From Phycisphaerales bacterium (GTDB lineage Bacteria > Planctomycetota > Phycisphaerae > Phycisphaerales > UBA5793), in assembly GCA_020852515.1 (NCBI GenBank), contig JADZAS010000010.1, positions 18,688-82,687 on the forward strand: a stretch of 64,000 nucleotides of DNA, written 5' to 3'. Positions 1 to 7,380 of the stretch are shown one piece after another. The stretch's first letter is position 1, and each line of letters starts with the position of its first letter. Under the pieces are notes generated by a model. That model was given only the letters and a program-made list of their open reading frames with translations. It was not told where the DNA came from and searched no databases. A program made the position numbers and the translations under genes.

Positions 1-420
1 AAAGCCGCACGCGTTCCAGAACTCGTTCGCCTCAATATCCTGCGCGCACCACAGCCCGATCAGCCGGATCGTCGGCTCCATGTGATCGATGAAGTGCTGC
101 ACCAGCGCGGTGCCCACCAGCCGTCGGCGGGCATCGTACGACACCGCCGCCTGGTAGATGATCCCGAAGTGCGCATCGCGCAGGTAATGGCCCTTGCCCA
201 GCAGATACGCAGCCGGCTCATCGTTCTCCAGCGCGATCGACACCCGGCCGCGCTCGATGTTGCTCTCCAGCGCCTGCGTGGGAAGAAACCCCACCTGGTT
301 CGAAAACTTCTTCTGAAGATGATCAAGAAACTTCAGATCGCCCGGCTGCGCCGACCGGATGGTGATGCACTTGTGCTCACCATCCGGCAGACGCGCCAGT
401 TGCTCGGCTGTGCGAATCAT
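1..420 (-). CDS. GNAT-like acetyltransferase, partial (C-terminus beyond window)
   Basis: The open frame begins at an ATG at 420 and runs off the left edge of the window, so about 140 residues are visible. The protein starts MIRTAEQLARLPDGEH. It has the mixed alpha/beta pattern of a GNAT fold: a strand-helix (CITIRSAQPGD), a helix (KFLDHLQKKF), strands RVSIALEND and AAYLLGKGHY, and an acceptor-side segment rich in Arg (YDARRRLVGTALVQHF) that resembles the pyrophosphate-binding loop and following helix. The ATG overlaps the TGA of the upstream gene (ATGA at 417-420), so translation is probably coupled. GNAT-like proteins of this sort occur in phage and element gene sets; the substrate cannot be told from the sequence. 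The fold assignment is by eye and moderate. Confidence 0.6.
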   Translation of the reverse strand, partial: MIRTAEQLARLPDGEHKCITIRSAQPGDLKFLDHLQKKFSNQVGFLPTQALESNIERGRVSIALENDEPAAYLLGKGHYLRDAHFGIIYQAAVSYDARRRLVGTALVQHFIDHMEPTIRLIGLWCAQDIEANEFWNACGF

Positions 421-734
421 GTCGTCACCACCGGAAAGCCCGTGAATGCCTCGGCCGCCAGCCCCGAGCCCGCTGCGACCACATCAAACGGCGGCGGGCT
501 GAACGTCACCGCAGTCACAGACGCCGGCGCAGCACTCAACGTGATCTGCACCACGCCTCCAACCACCGAAGCGCCCGTCACCGAAGCCGGGCCGCCCGTC
601 GCCACCAGCCAGTTCGCCGTGTCCAGCACGCCGTCACTGAGCACCTGGTCGAAAACCATCTCCACCAGATTGGTCCCGCTCTGCCACGTCGCACTGCTCG
701 GCTCAGGCGGATCAGGGAAAGGTCGGAATGGCAT
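417..734 (-). CDS. Short beta-rich protein of unknown function
   Basis: This 105-residue protein starts MPFRPFPDPPEPSSATW. It has no signal peptide or membrane segment and is rich in Val, Thr, Ala and Gly, with alternating hydrophobic strands (NLVEMVFDQVL, GVVQITLSA, ASVTAVTFSPPPFDVV). That pattern suits an Ig-like or jelly-roll beta-sandwich. The ATG at 734 lies 23 bases inside the preceding gene and has no clear ribosome site, so reinitiation is likely; an upstream ATG at 785 would lengthen the overlap and is less attractive. The TGA overlaps the next ATG. I do not recognise a family. A small structural protein of a phage-like element is possible because of its size, its neighbours and the tight overlaps, but this is inference. 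Confidence 0.6.
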   Translation of the reverse strand: MPFRPFPDPPEPSSATWQSGTNLVEMVFDQVLSDGVLDTANWLVATGGPASVTGASVVGGVVQITLSAAPASVTAVTFSPPPFDVVAAGSGLAAEAFTGFPVVTT

Positions 735-1074
735 ACGTACCAGCCGGGACGAAACCGCCCGCCGGTGTACGGATGCCAAAGTCACCCTCCTCTACCAAAA
801 GACTGGTTCCCTGAACGTCGCCGGTGAACACGAGTTCAACGACGGTCGCGCTGATTTGCGAAATGCCCGAAACGGTCGCCGCCCCGGCTGCGCCCGCCCG
901 CATCAACTGCGGCACCTGGCTCACAAGCACGCGCGGATTGAACGTGATGCGGATCGTGTCCGCCGCTTCGGCGGTGATCGCATTGATCGTGGCCGGCGCG
1001 TACATGCGCGGCACCGACGCGTCCATCGCCCGCCGATTGCGCACATACGTGCGACTGGTGGTCCTTGCTGTCAT
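712..1074 (-). CDS. Bacterial Ig-like (beta-sandwich) protein of unknown function
   Basis: This 120-residue protein begins MTARTTSRTYVRNRRAMD. A basic N-terminal arm is followed by a single beta-rich domain with the phrasing of bacterial Ig-like domains: INAITAEAADTIRITFNPRV, then ATVVELVFTGDVQG and FGIRTPAGGFVPAG. The pattern 'something happens, value, then becomes a strand' is typical of SwmB/Ig-like modules. An AGGAGA ribosome site lies about eight bases before the ATG. It is the second of four co-directional genes and overlaps the next one by 23 bases. The basic arm plus a beta domain is reminiscent of small virion or surface proteins, but no catalytic residue or family signature is visible, so the function is unknown. 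Confidence 0.65.
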   Translation of the reverse strand: MTARTTSRTYVRNRRAMDASVPRMYAPATINAITAEAADTIRITFNPRVLVSQVPQLMRAGAAGAATVSGISQISATVVELVFTGDVQGTSLLVEEGDFGIRTPAGGFVPAGTYAIPTFP

Positions 1075-1139
1075 GGCTGAGTCTCCTGAAAAGCCTGTAA
1101 GGAATCAACACTTGTTGCAAACTCGGCCGCGATTGCGGC

Positions 1140-1160
1140 GCGCGGGGACTCGCCCCGCGC
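1140..1160 (-). terminator. Strong GC hairpin between two minus-strand genes
   Basis: GCGCGGGG at 1140-1147 and CCCCGCGC at 1153-1160 form a perfect 8-bp stem around a 5-base loop. It lies between the stop of the 254-residue gene and the start of the next gene downstream. No T-run follows on the minus strand, so it may be a factor-dependent terminator, an attenuator or an mRNA-stabilising hairpin rather than a classic intrinsic terminator. Confidence 0.4.
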
Positions 1161-1188
1161 ACTCCGCTTTCGCGCCGCTGCCCTCGAT

Positions 1189-1953
1189 TTACGCTGCGAT
1201 CTTCAGTTCGTCCTCGCCGCCGGCGGGCTGCCCGCCAGTCGGCACGAACATCTGCTGCTCGACCGGTCCGCCAAAGGCGATGCCCATCGCCACAGGCAGC
1301 GACCACGGCCCAACCAGGCCGCGCTGGGTGCGCCACCGCGCGAAGTACGTCGCGGTCTTGTTCGCATCGACCGGGTCGAACTCGTACAGAATCGGGTTCT
1401 TCGTGAACGCGCCCACGAACTTCGCATCATCCGGGTTCGCCGTCGCGCCCGTCGCGACGTACACATAGAGCTCGATCTGAATCGCGCCCGCTGGCTTGCG
1501 CCGGCTCGCCGGCGTGTTCTCATCGGCGTAACGAATCTGATGCGTGCCGCTGAACGCGCTGACGATGTTCAGCAGCGGCGCCGTCACCGGAGCCGGAATC
1601 GGCGTGGGCGTCGTGTCATCAACGTGGATGCCCAGCGCGAGCTTGTCATCGTTGGACACCGCGACGTTGCTCTTGATCATCATCGCGTACACGCGGCAGG
1701 AAGCCGTCGCCGAGGCCTTGAGCGCATCCTTCTGAGCGATCGAATTGGGCGTGCGCGTCGAGTTCGACTGCACGGTCTGATACGCCGCTGCATACTGCGT
1801 GTTGAGGTTGCTGATGATGACCGCGTCCGAAGCGTCCAGGCCATACTTGCCCGGATCGGCGGCGATCAGCGTCGAAAACGTGTTGAGCCAGTCCTTGAAT
1901 CCCGCATCGGTTGAGGGGATGTAGGAGCCGCTCTGGTTGTATGCCTTGGTCAT
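1189..1953 (-). CDS. Conserved hypothetical protein, helical N-half plus Fn3-like C-half
   Basis: The protein has 254 residues and begins MTKAYNQSGSYIPSTDAGF. Residues 15 to 105 form a helical region (DWLNTFSTLI, AAAYQTVQS, AMMIKSN). A proline/threonine linker (DDTTPTPIPAPVTAP) leads to a beta-rich half with the motifs IRYADENTPASRRKPAG and ATYFARWRTQRGLVGPWS. The latter is the 'Y.aRw.n..G..GPWS' pattern of fibronectin type III-like domains. This combination resembles a family of planctomycete, acidobacterial and Bacteroidetes hypothetical proteins known to me only as uncharacterised. GGAG lies eight bases before the ATG. No signal peptide is seen. A structural or carbohydrate-contacting role in a phage-like particle or injection device is possible but not shown. 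Confidence 0.7.
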   Translation of the reverse strand: MTKAYNQSGSYIPSTDAGFKDWLNTFSTLIAADPGKYGLDASDAVIISNLNTQYAAAYQTVQSNSTRTPNSIAQKDALKASATASCRVYAMMIKSNVAVSNDDKLALGIHVDDTTPTPIPAPVTAPLLNIVSAFSGTHQIRYADENTPASRRKPAGAIQIELYVYVATGATANPDDAKFVGAFTKNPILYEFDPVDANKTATYFARWRTQRGLVGPWSLPVAMGIAFGGPVEQQMFVPTGGQPAGGEDELKIAA

Positions 1954-2378
1954 GGCATGATCTCCAGTGCCCCCAGCCGGCGCGCGAAAACCACGCAGCC
2001 GCCCGAAGGCGGTTCAAAGGAAACAGTTCTGCGGCTATGGTCAGTTTCCCACGAACCCGCGATCCCCGAGGGGGGACACGACATCGAAAGGCCCTGGCCG
2101 GACCGCGACAATACGAAGCGTTTCTCCCCACTCCGCATCACCGTCATGCCTCAAATCGGCGGCGAGCTCGGCAGTCTTGATACAGGCGGGGAAAAAAAGT
2201 TCAACTTATCGCTTCGGCCTCAAGAACGACCGCGATCCAGCCTCATTCGCGCGTTTGCTGCGGGGAAACAGGCAAACCGCACCGTGGTCGGCAATCGCCG
2301 AAAAAAGCCATCGCGCGGCGAGAGATTCAGCAGAGTGAAGCCCGGAAGAGAGAGCGGCCGTGCGGATCACAGGCCAGA
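1954..2378. other. 425-base gene-free stretch
   Basis: No credible coding frame is present on either strand; frames crossing it are Arg/Pro-rich and lack homologous character. On the minus strand it carries a possible promoter (2177-2204) and would supply a leader of roughly 200 bases to the 254-residue gene. It separates the helicase/zinc-finger end of the cluster from the small beta-rich genes, so the two groups may be separate transcripts. Confidence 0.5.
2177..2204 (-). promoter_or_regulatory. Candidate sigma-70-type promoter for the small-protein gene set
   Basis: Read on the minus strand, TTGAAC (2204-2199) and TATCAA (2182-2177) are separated by 16 bases that include a T-run. Matches are 5/6 to TTGACA and 4/6 to TATAAT. 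It would start transcription about 215 bases upstream of the 254-residue gene. It is an AT-rich island in GC-rich DNA, which favours it, but planctomycete promoters are poorly defined. Confidence 0.35.
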
Positions 2379-2594
2379 CTATGCAAATTCAGCCGCCAAG
2401 GCTTGGAGCTTGGAAATGTCCGCCTTGATCGTCGCGAGCGCGCAAGCAGCGCAGTAATGGTCAGGAGAGCGCCCGTTCCATACCTTGAGCCGCTTATCGC
2501 CTCGGGCCAGCCGATGCTTCCTGTTGTGCTGGCAATCGTGCGCTCTAATCGCTACGTCAACCGCGCATCGCTGAACCAGCGACTTCCTAGCCAT
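2379..2594 (-). CDS. Small zinc-finger-like protein
   Basis: This 71-residue protein begins MARKSLVQRCAVDVAIR. Its ATG lies 8 bases inside the end of the upstream helicase gene, so the two are probably translationally coupled. Possible metal ligands are arranged as HDCQH at residues 19-23, a further His in HNRKH, and HYCAAC near residue 47. Between them runs a G-x-K-R-L-K-V strand. That C/H...GD+RL...YCxxC layout resembles a treble-clef or PARP-type single zinc finger. No enzyme motif is present. A role as a DNA- or partner-binding accessory subunit of the helicase next to it is inferred only from overlap and size. Longer upstream starts are unlikely because they read through the helicase in another frame. 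Confidence 0.65.
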   Translation of the reverse strand: MARKSLVQRCAVDVAIRAHDCQHNRKHRLARGDKRLKVWNGRSPDHYCAACALATIKADISKLQALAAEFA

Positions 2595-4383
2595 CGAACA
2601 CCTCCTTTTCCGCTGCGGAAACGATCGCCCCAAACTGCTCCTTGATCCCATCCAACTCTTGTCGGCTGAACTCATGGCGCTCCCCCTTGCCATGACCCAG
2701 CACCTCGTACACGCGTCGATTAATCGCGGTGATCAGAACTTGGAAGTTCGTGCGGCCAAGCCGCTTCTTATCCAAGTCATGCCCTTCATGATTGACATTC
2801 CGCTCCCCAAGAATTCGGCCAACCTCGTTACGTATTCGAGCATCAAGTGCAACTCTTGCCGCCTGGCGCTCGCGAACTCGAGTTGTGGGAACGGGCTGAA
2901 GAAGCGCATCGCGCGCTTGGTCCGCTGTCACGCCATGCTCGCGCAAGGTTTCGAAAGCCTGCTTAACATCATCTCTCTCGAGAAGCGGAATCTCTTGAAG
3001 TCGCACCGCGCTTTGCGAGCGAACCTCCAGATCCCCCGCTGCTGTTCGCACGCGCGGCGTCAGATGGAGTTCACTGGCGTTTGAGAAATCGAGAGACTCC
3101 ACCGGAAGGAGTTCGCTAAAGTACTCTTGATCCGCGTCACTGTACTCGCGAAAATCATCCCACCGACTTGCGATGTTGCTTCCTGCGTGAAAAACGACCG
3201 TCCCCTGATTCAAGGCATGCCCCGGGGAGCCCTGCTGGATCACGCGCATAATCCGGCCCACGAACTGAATGAACGGAGAGAGGTTCGCGAAAATACTGAA
3301 CACCGCTGCGACCGAGAGGTACGGATGATCAAAGCCCTCACCGAGTTTCCGCACTTGCACAATGACGTCCAGACCGTGATTGTCCAGTTTGTCGAACACT
3401 CGGTCGTTTGCTGCACTGTCCGCTCGGCTGTGAACATAGTCCGCCCGCTGCCCTCTCGCGCGGTAGGCCTCAACTACCTGAATGCAGTGCTCGTAGTTCA
3501 GGGCAGACGCGATGATCTTCAGTTGTTTCTCACCGGTGGACGCACGAAGCCGCTGCAATTCGCGAATCGATGCGTCTACGATTGTGTTCAGAGTTTCCGT
3601 TGAGGTCACGATGCTGCGGCGAAAATCGGCTTCCTGCTCGCCGAGCCGCCGCACCTCATCGAGTGCCACCTCGATCTCTTGACCATCTTCGCGTCGCACG
3701 TATCTCAGGCTCGCCGGATTCAGAACCAGCGCCTTCAGCCGCTTGCAGTAGCCCGCCTCGATCGCATCCGCTACAGGGTACGAGTAGATGATATCTCCGG
3801 CCATTCGCTGGCCGTCCGCCCGAAGCGGTGTTGCGCTGTAGTTGATGATCCGCGCGCGTGGAAAGTGATCCTTGAGGTTCGCCCACGTCTCCGCAACGCT
3901 GTGGTGTCCCTCGTCAAAGATGATCAGGTCGAAGTAATCGGATCGCAGCTTTCCCAACCACCGGTTGTCCGGTCCTTGCAATTGGTGGATGTTTGTGATG
4001 ACAACGTGGGCTTCGTCCAGGTCACCGGTATTCGTCTTCGTTCCTCGAATCTCGACCGGTTCGGGATAGGGTGCCCCATCCAGCACTGCACACTTGATGT
4101 AGAACATCTCCGGCCGTGTGGGGTCGAAGTCATCGTGCAGCTGCTTGGCGATGCGGGTACCCGGCGCGACGACAAGAGTACGTTTCGACTCGAAGGCGAA
4201 TGGCGCCAGGGTGATGCAACCGGACTTGCCGCAGCCGACTGGCAGCACGATGCCAAGCTCACGCCGCGTATCGCCGGTTGCTTTGACTTCGACGAGTTTG
4301 TTGTGCGCGGCGCGCTGGGGATCGCGGATCAACGCGTTCCCTTCGATCTTGGGCTGGCGAGTCTGAAATGGGTTGTCGGGCAT
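2587..4383 (-). CDS. SF2 DEAD/DEAH-type helicase (type III restriction-like)
   Basis: The protein has 598 residues and starts MPDNPFQTRQPKIEGNAL; GAGGTG precedes this ATG by six bases. The helicase motifs are clear: Walker A PVGCGKSG near residue 50, DEGHH (motif II) at 157-161, SATPLR (motif III) at 183-188, and a C-terminal RecA lobe with LGEGFDHP and QFVGRIMRV (motif VI). The family couples ATP hydrolysis to DNA translocation or unwinding. The last 150 residues are helical and show no recognisable nuclease motif. It sits downstream of a methyltransferase and a GIY-YIG/helicase gene on the same strand, so a motor role in a restriction-like or phage replication module is likely. A second helicase in one cluster is notable. 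Family call is firm; biological role is inferred. Confidence 0.88.
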   Translation of the reverse strand: MPDNPFQTRQPKIEGNALIRDPQRAAHNKLVEVKATGDTRRELGIVLPVGCGKSGCITLAPFAFESKRTLVVAPGTRIAKQLHDDFDPTRPEMFYIKCAVLDGAPYPEPVEIRGTKTNTGDLDEAHVVITNIHQLQGPDNRWLGKLRSDYFDLIIFDEGHHSVAETWANLKDHFPRARIINYSATPLRADGQRMAGDIIYSYPVADAIEAGYCKRLKALVLNPASLRYVRREDGQEIEVALDEVRRLGEQEADFRRSIVTSTETLNTIVDASIRELQRLRASTGEKQLKIIASALNYEHCIQVVEAYRARGQRADYVHSRADSAANDRVFDKLDNHGLDVIVQVRKLGEGFDHPYLSVAAVFSIFANLSPFIQFVGRIMRVIQQGSPGHALNQGTVVFHAGSNIASRWDDFREYSDADQEYFSELLPVESLDFSNASELHLTPRVRTAAGDLEVRSQSAVRLQEIPLLERDDVKQAFETLREHGVTADQARDALLQPVPTTRVRERQAARVALDARIRNEVGRILGERNVNHEGHDLDKKRLGRTNFQVLITAINRRVYEVLGHGKGERHEFSRQELDGIKEQFGAIVSAAEKEVFDG

Positions 4384-4493
4384 AGCGTCACCTCGTTCTG
4401 TTCCGAATCGCGATCCCGTAAGGATACTGTTCGGGACAGCCCCAGGCAAGGGGGTCGGCGGACGAGATAGACACGCGAACCGCCCTCAGGAGC

Positions 4494-4826
4494 TCAATAA
4501 AGCCGTCGGACCTCGCGAAGCGGCCCGCAGTCGCGCGTTTGACTCGGTCTCACGGCCGAAATGAGCCGTTGTTTTGCGCGGATGGGGGGTTGCGCTGTAT
4601 GTTTGCCGGTTTGGGTCATATGAATCCCCGGTTCCCTCGTATGCGGCGGCGCTTGGCCCGCCTGAGTCCCGGCCTGGCCCGTATGAATCCCCGCCTGCCC
4701 CCTGCGCGCCAGCGCGTGGCGCATCCAAGGGAACGCCCCCGCGATCAGCCCCAACCGGGCAAACATACGGCGCAACACTTCAACTCTCCGAGCCATGGGG
4801 TCAATCCATACGATCAGCGCGTGCAT
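4494..4826 (-). CDS. Doubtful 110-residue frame with heptapeptide repeats
   Basis: This frame fills part of a 495-base gap between the two helicase genes. It begins MHALIVWIDPMARRVEV, has one weakly hydrophobic stretch (FARLGLIAGAFPW), then a run of seven-residue repeats of the type GQAGIHT, GQAGTQA, GQAPPHT, REPGIHM, TQTGKHT. No ribosome site is visible for either of its ATGs. The opposite strand also reads open with a repeat (MNPRFPR, LARMNPR), because the underlying DNA is a 21-bp tandem repeat. It may be a real small repeat protein or only a coding shadow of a minisatellite; I lean towards not being a conventional gene. Confidence 0.25.
   Translation of the reverse strand: MHALIVWIDPMARRVEVLRRMFARLGLIAGAFPWMRHALARRGQAGIHTGQAGTQAGQAPPHTREPGIHMTQTGKHTAQPPIRAKQRLISAVRPSQTRDCGPLREVRRLY
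4597..4701. repeat. Degenerate 21-bp tandem repeat, five units
   Basis: Units start at 4597, 4618, 4639, 4660 and 4681. Each opens with a (G/A)TATG- or CTG-type pentamer and ends with a CCC/TC-rich segment; the second and fifth units are closest (both TATGAATCCCCG...). The 21-base period keeps frame and gives heptapeptides on either strand. It lies between two helicase genes with no other gene in the gap. Confidence 0.7.
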
Positions 4827-4878
4827 TCTCGCGCGTCGTGGGCGATCGGTCGGCGGTGACCCGCTTCCGACGCCGAGA

Positions 4879-7380
4879 TTACTCCGACACGACCCGCTCG
4901 AACGTCTCTCGAAAATCCTCTTCCGTAAGTTCGGTATCCCACAGCCCCAGTTCCAGCGGGCGGTGTCGCTCCACTCCCATGTACCGCAGGCTCGCATCCT
5001 CGTACCGGCGGAACTTCCACACCGCGTCGTTCATCAGTTGGCTGTTGAACACGCCAAGTGTCACGAGCCGGTCAAAGTCCGCCGTGGTCAGGCCCGTCAC
5101 TCTCTGGAAGAGTCGAGGCTCGATCTTCGTGATGACATCCTTCAATCGCTGCTCGCGATAATCGGTGAGGTACATGAACACGGGGACCCGAGCGGCAAAC
5201 TTCAGAAGCTTCTCCTGCACCTGCTTTCGCAGGCTCTTGCGCTCCTTTTCTGCTTCGGTCAGTTCCTTCTTCTCCTTGGCCGACAAGTCATCACCGTCTG
5301 CAACCTTACGCTTGGCGTCCTTGATCTGCTCTGAGCGGTTGATGATCGTCTCCAGATCAGCGTTGAGATTACGGAAGCCCTCGATGTTCATCAGCGCCTT
5401 GAGTATTTCCTCATCTTCCATGAGCCGGCCGAGGGTCGCATCATCCACGTTCACCAGAAGAACGCTCTCCCAGCGCTTGGCCAGCAGCGTGGCGCTCGTG
5501 CCAGCCGTCGCGAGGTCGAGAATCGCTTCCGCGTCGAGTTGCCGCATCGCGCTGCCGTCATATGCGAGAACGGGCAGGAACCCGACCAACTCCGCCACGC
5601 GCTGCTCAGGCGTGGCATCATCCGTCGCCAGCCGCGAGCCGTAATCCGCGATCTGCCGCAGCGCGCGGTTCGGGGCGAAATCGAAGACGTAGCATTCCGG
5701 CTTGACGACGATCTCATCGCCGTTCTCTCCGGGTACGATCCACGGCGACTGCACGCGAAACGCACTTTGAAAGTACGTTTCCGGGCTGGAGCACTTGCGC
5801 AGCATCAGCATCCCCGTCCACGGCCGCACTGTGACTCCCGTCGTCAGCTTGCCGCAGGAGAGCGTGATGGTTCTCGTCGCCAGCGGTTCGCCCATCGCCT
5901 CCAGCACGGGCGGCAGCGCTTCGGCTCCGATTCCCGCCTGCGCTCCCGCCGCCACGACCACCTTGAAATCGTGATAGAACGTGTTCTGCCGCGCTTCGAG
6001 TAGATTGGCCATCGCATGACACGACGCCACGCTCGGCAGGAACCAGAAGGTGTGGTTCAGCACGCCCATCAGGCGCGCATCGGAGAACGGCAGCGGCGGC
6101 TTTTCCCGCCCAAGTTTCAAATCCTCAACCGTTGTCCCGCGGTACGCCCCGCGAATCAGGTCCAGCCACTTCTGAACTTCGTCCTCATGCTCGAATTTTG
6201 CCTGGGCTCTGTCCCCGTCTGCACGAAAGAACTCGTTCAGGTCGAACTCGTTGAACTCGCCCATCTCCGCAACCTGCCGAATGTCATCCGGAAGCGTATA
6301 GGTCATCAGGACCAGCCTCGGCAGCGCGGCGTAAGGATTCGGTCCCGGCCCCTGCCAGTCGCGCTTGGCGCGCTGTTCATCGCTGTAGGTCCAGTTGTAA
6401 ATCTGCTCCTCGATGAACTCGCCTGATGCCAGCGCCCGGAACGGCGTTCCCGACAGGTACAGATAGTGCCCCGTCGTGATCGGCAAAATGTCTTCGTCAA
6501 ACGCCTGCTCGTCTTTGGTCACTTCGGCCGTCACTTCGCCGGAATCTTCCTCATCCGCGCCGAAAAGTCCCTTGGCGTTCTCTCGCCATGCGCCGTAGTG
6601 GTACTCATCCAGAATCACGCAATCCCAATTGGTTTCGTGGACCCATTCATTGCGCGGCTTGATCGCCCCCGCTGGCGTGCGCTGAAGGAAATCCTGAAAG
6701 CTCCCAAAGCACACGATCGGCCTCTTCTTGTTGGCCTTCTGGTATGTCAGTTCTCCATCGCGCGTGATAAACTGCCAACCCTCGAAATCGATGTGCCGCT
6801 CAAGGTCTTCCGCCCAGGCGTGCTTGACCGCTGGCTTGAACGTCAGCACCAGGACCTTCTTCCACCCCATGCGCTTCGCAAGCTGATACGCGGCAAAGGT
6901 CTTACCGAAGCGCATTTTTGCGTTCCAGAGAAAGTGCGGCGTATGCCCCTTCTGCTCGGTGGCGGCGCGGGTGAAATAGTCGGCCGTCATTGCGACGGCC
7001 TGCTCCTGCTCCGGCCGCAGGCAAAAACTCAGCGTGCGGTCTTCGACGTTCGCCCGCCGCTCGCGCACAGCCAGAATCGCCGCCTGGACATCATTGATCG
7101 TGCAGCGGAACCATTCGTGCGACGGGTTGGGAATGCCACGCGCTCGCAAGTGACGGTGAACATCGCGGTCGGTGAAGCTCGATCCATCCGGCCTCATGGC
7201 CGGCTCGATCAATTTGATGTCGTACCCGGTGAATCCGCCGGGAAACTGCTGCGCTATGCGCCCCGCCGCGCTCTGCTCGGTGTAGCCGACCTTCAGTAAG
7301 CCCGCATGATCGGGGTGCGTGCTGGCAAAGGCGTAGATCGTCGGAGTCGCGCCAGGACGGGGCGGGAAAAAGTCGGCCAT
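4879..7380 (-). CDS. GIY-YIG (T5orf172) nuclease-like domain fused to SF2 helicase
   Basis: The protein has 833 residues. Residues 14 to about 95 match the T5orf172/MUG113 branch of GIY-YIG domains: TIYAFAS then LLKVGYT (the GIY and YIG strands), Arg41 in AGRIAQQF, and a distal acidic/aromatic SHEWF. Residues 115 to about 620 are an SF2 motor with AKMRFGKT (154-161) as Walker A, ILDEYHYG (256-263) as motif II and YLSGTPFRAL (motif III). A charged helical segment near residue 690 (EKKELTEAEKERKSLRKQ) looks like a coiled coil. The ATG directly follows the TAA of the methyltransferase gene, so the two are expressed as a pair. By analogy with type III/IIG-like systems this would be the translocating, cutting subunit. 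Whether the GIY-YIG domain cleaves is untested. Confidence 0.85.
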   Translation of the reverse strand: MADFFPPRPGATPTIYAFASTHPDHAGLLKVGYTEQSAAGRIAQQFPGGFTGYDIKLIEPAMRPDGSSFTDRDVHRHLRARGIPNPSHEWFRCTINDVQAAILAVRERRANVEDRTLSFCLRPEQEQAVAMTADYFTRAATEQKGHTPHFLWNAKMRFGKTFAAYQLAKRMGWKKVLVLTFKPAVKHAWAEDLERHIDFEGWQFITRDGELTYQKANKKRPIVCFGSFQDFLQRTPAGAIKPRNEWVHETNWDCVILDEYHYGAWRENAKGLFGADEEDSGEVTAEVTKDEQAFDEDILPITTGHYLYLSGTPFRALASGEFIEEQIYNWTYSDEQRAKRDWQGPGPNPYAALPRLVLMTYTLPDDIRQVAEMGEFNEFDLNEFFRADGDRAQAKFEHEDEVQKWLDLIRGAYRGTTVEDLKLGREKPPLPFSDARLMGVLNHTFWFLPSVASCHAMANLLEARQNTFYHDFKVVVAAGAQAGIGAEALPPVLEAMGEPLATRTITLSCGKLTTGVTVRPWTGMLMLRKCSSPETYFQSAFRVQSPWIVPGENGDEIVVKPECYVFDFAPNRALRQIADYGSRLATDDATPEQRVAELVGFLPVLAYDGSAMRQLDAEAILDLATAGTSATLLAKRWESVLLVNVDDATLGRLMEDEEILKALMNIEGFRNLNADLETIINRSEQIKDAKRKVADGDDLSAKEKKELTEAEKERKSLRKQVQEKLLKFAARVPVFMYLTDYREQRLKDVITKIEPRLFQRVTGLTTADFDRLVTLGVFNSQLMNDAVWKFRRYEDASLRYMGVERHRPLELGLWDTELTEEDFRETFERVVSE

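Noticed and set aside
4539..4859. Plus-strand repeat frame MNPRFPR/LARMNPR
   Set aside because: It is the other strand of the 21-bp repeat, has no ribosome site and opposes the direction of all neighbours.
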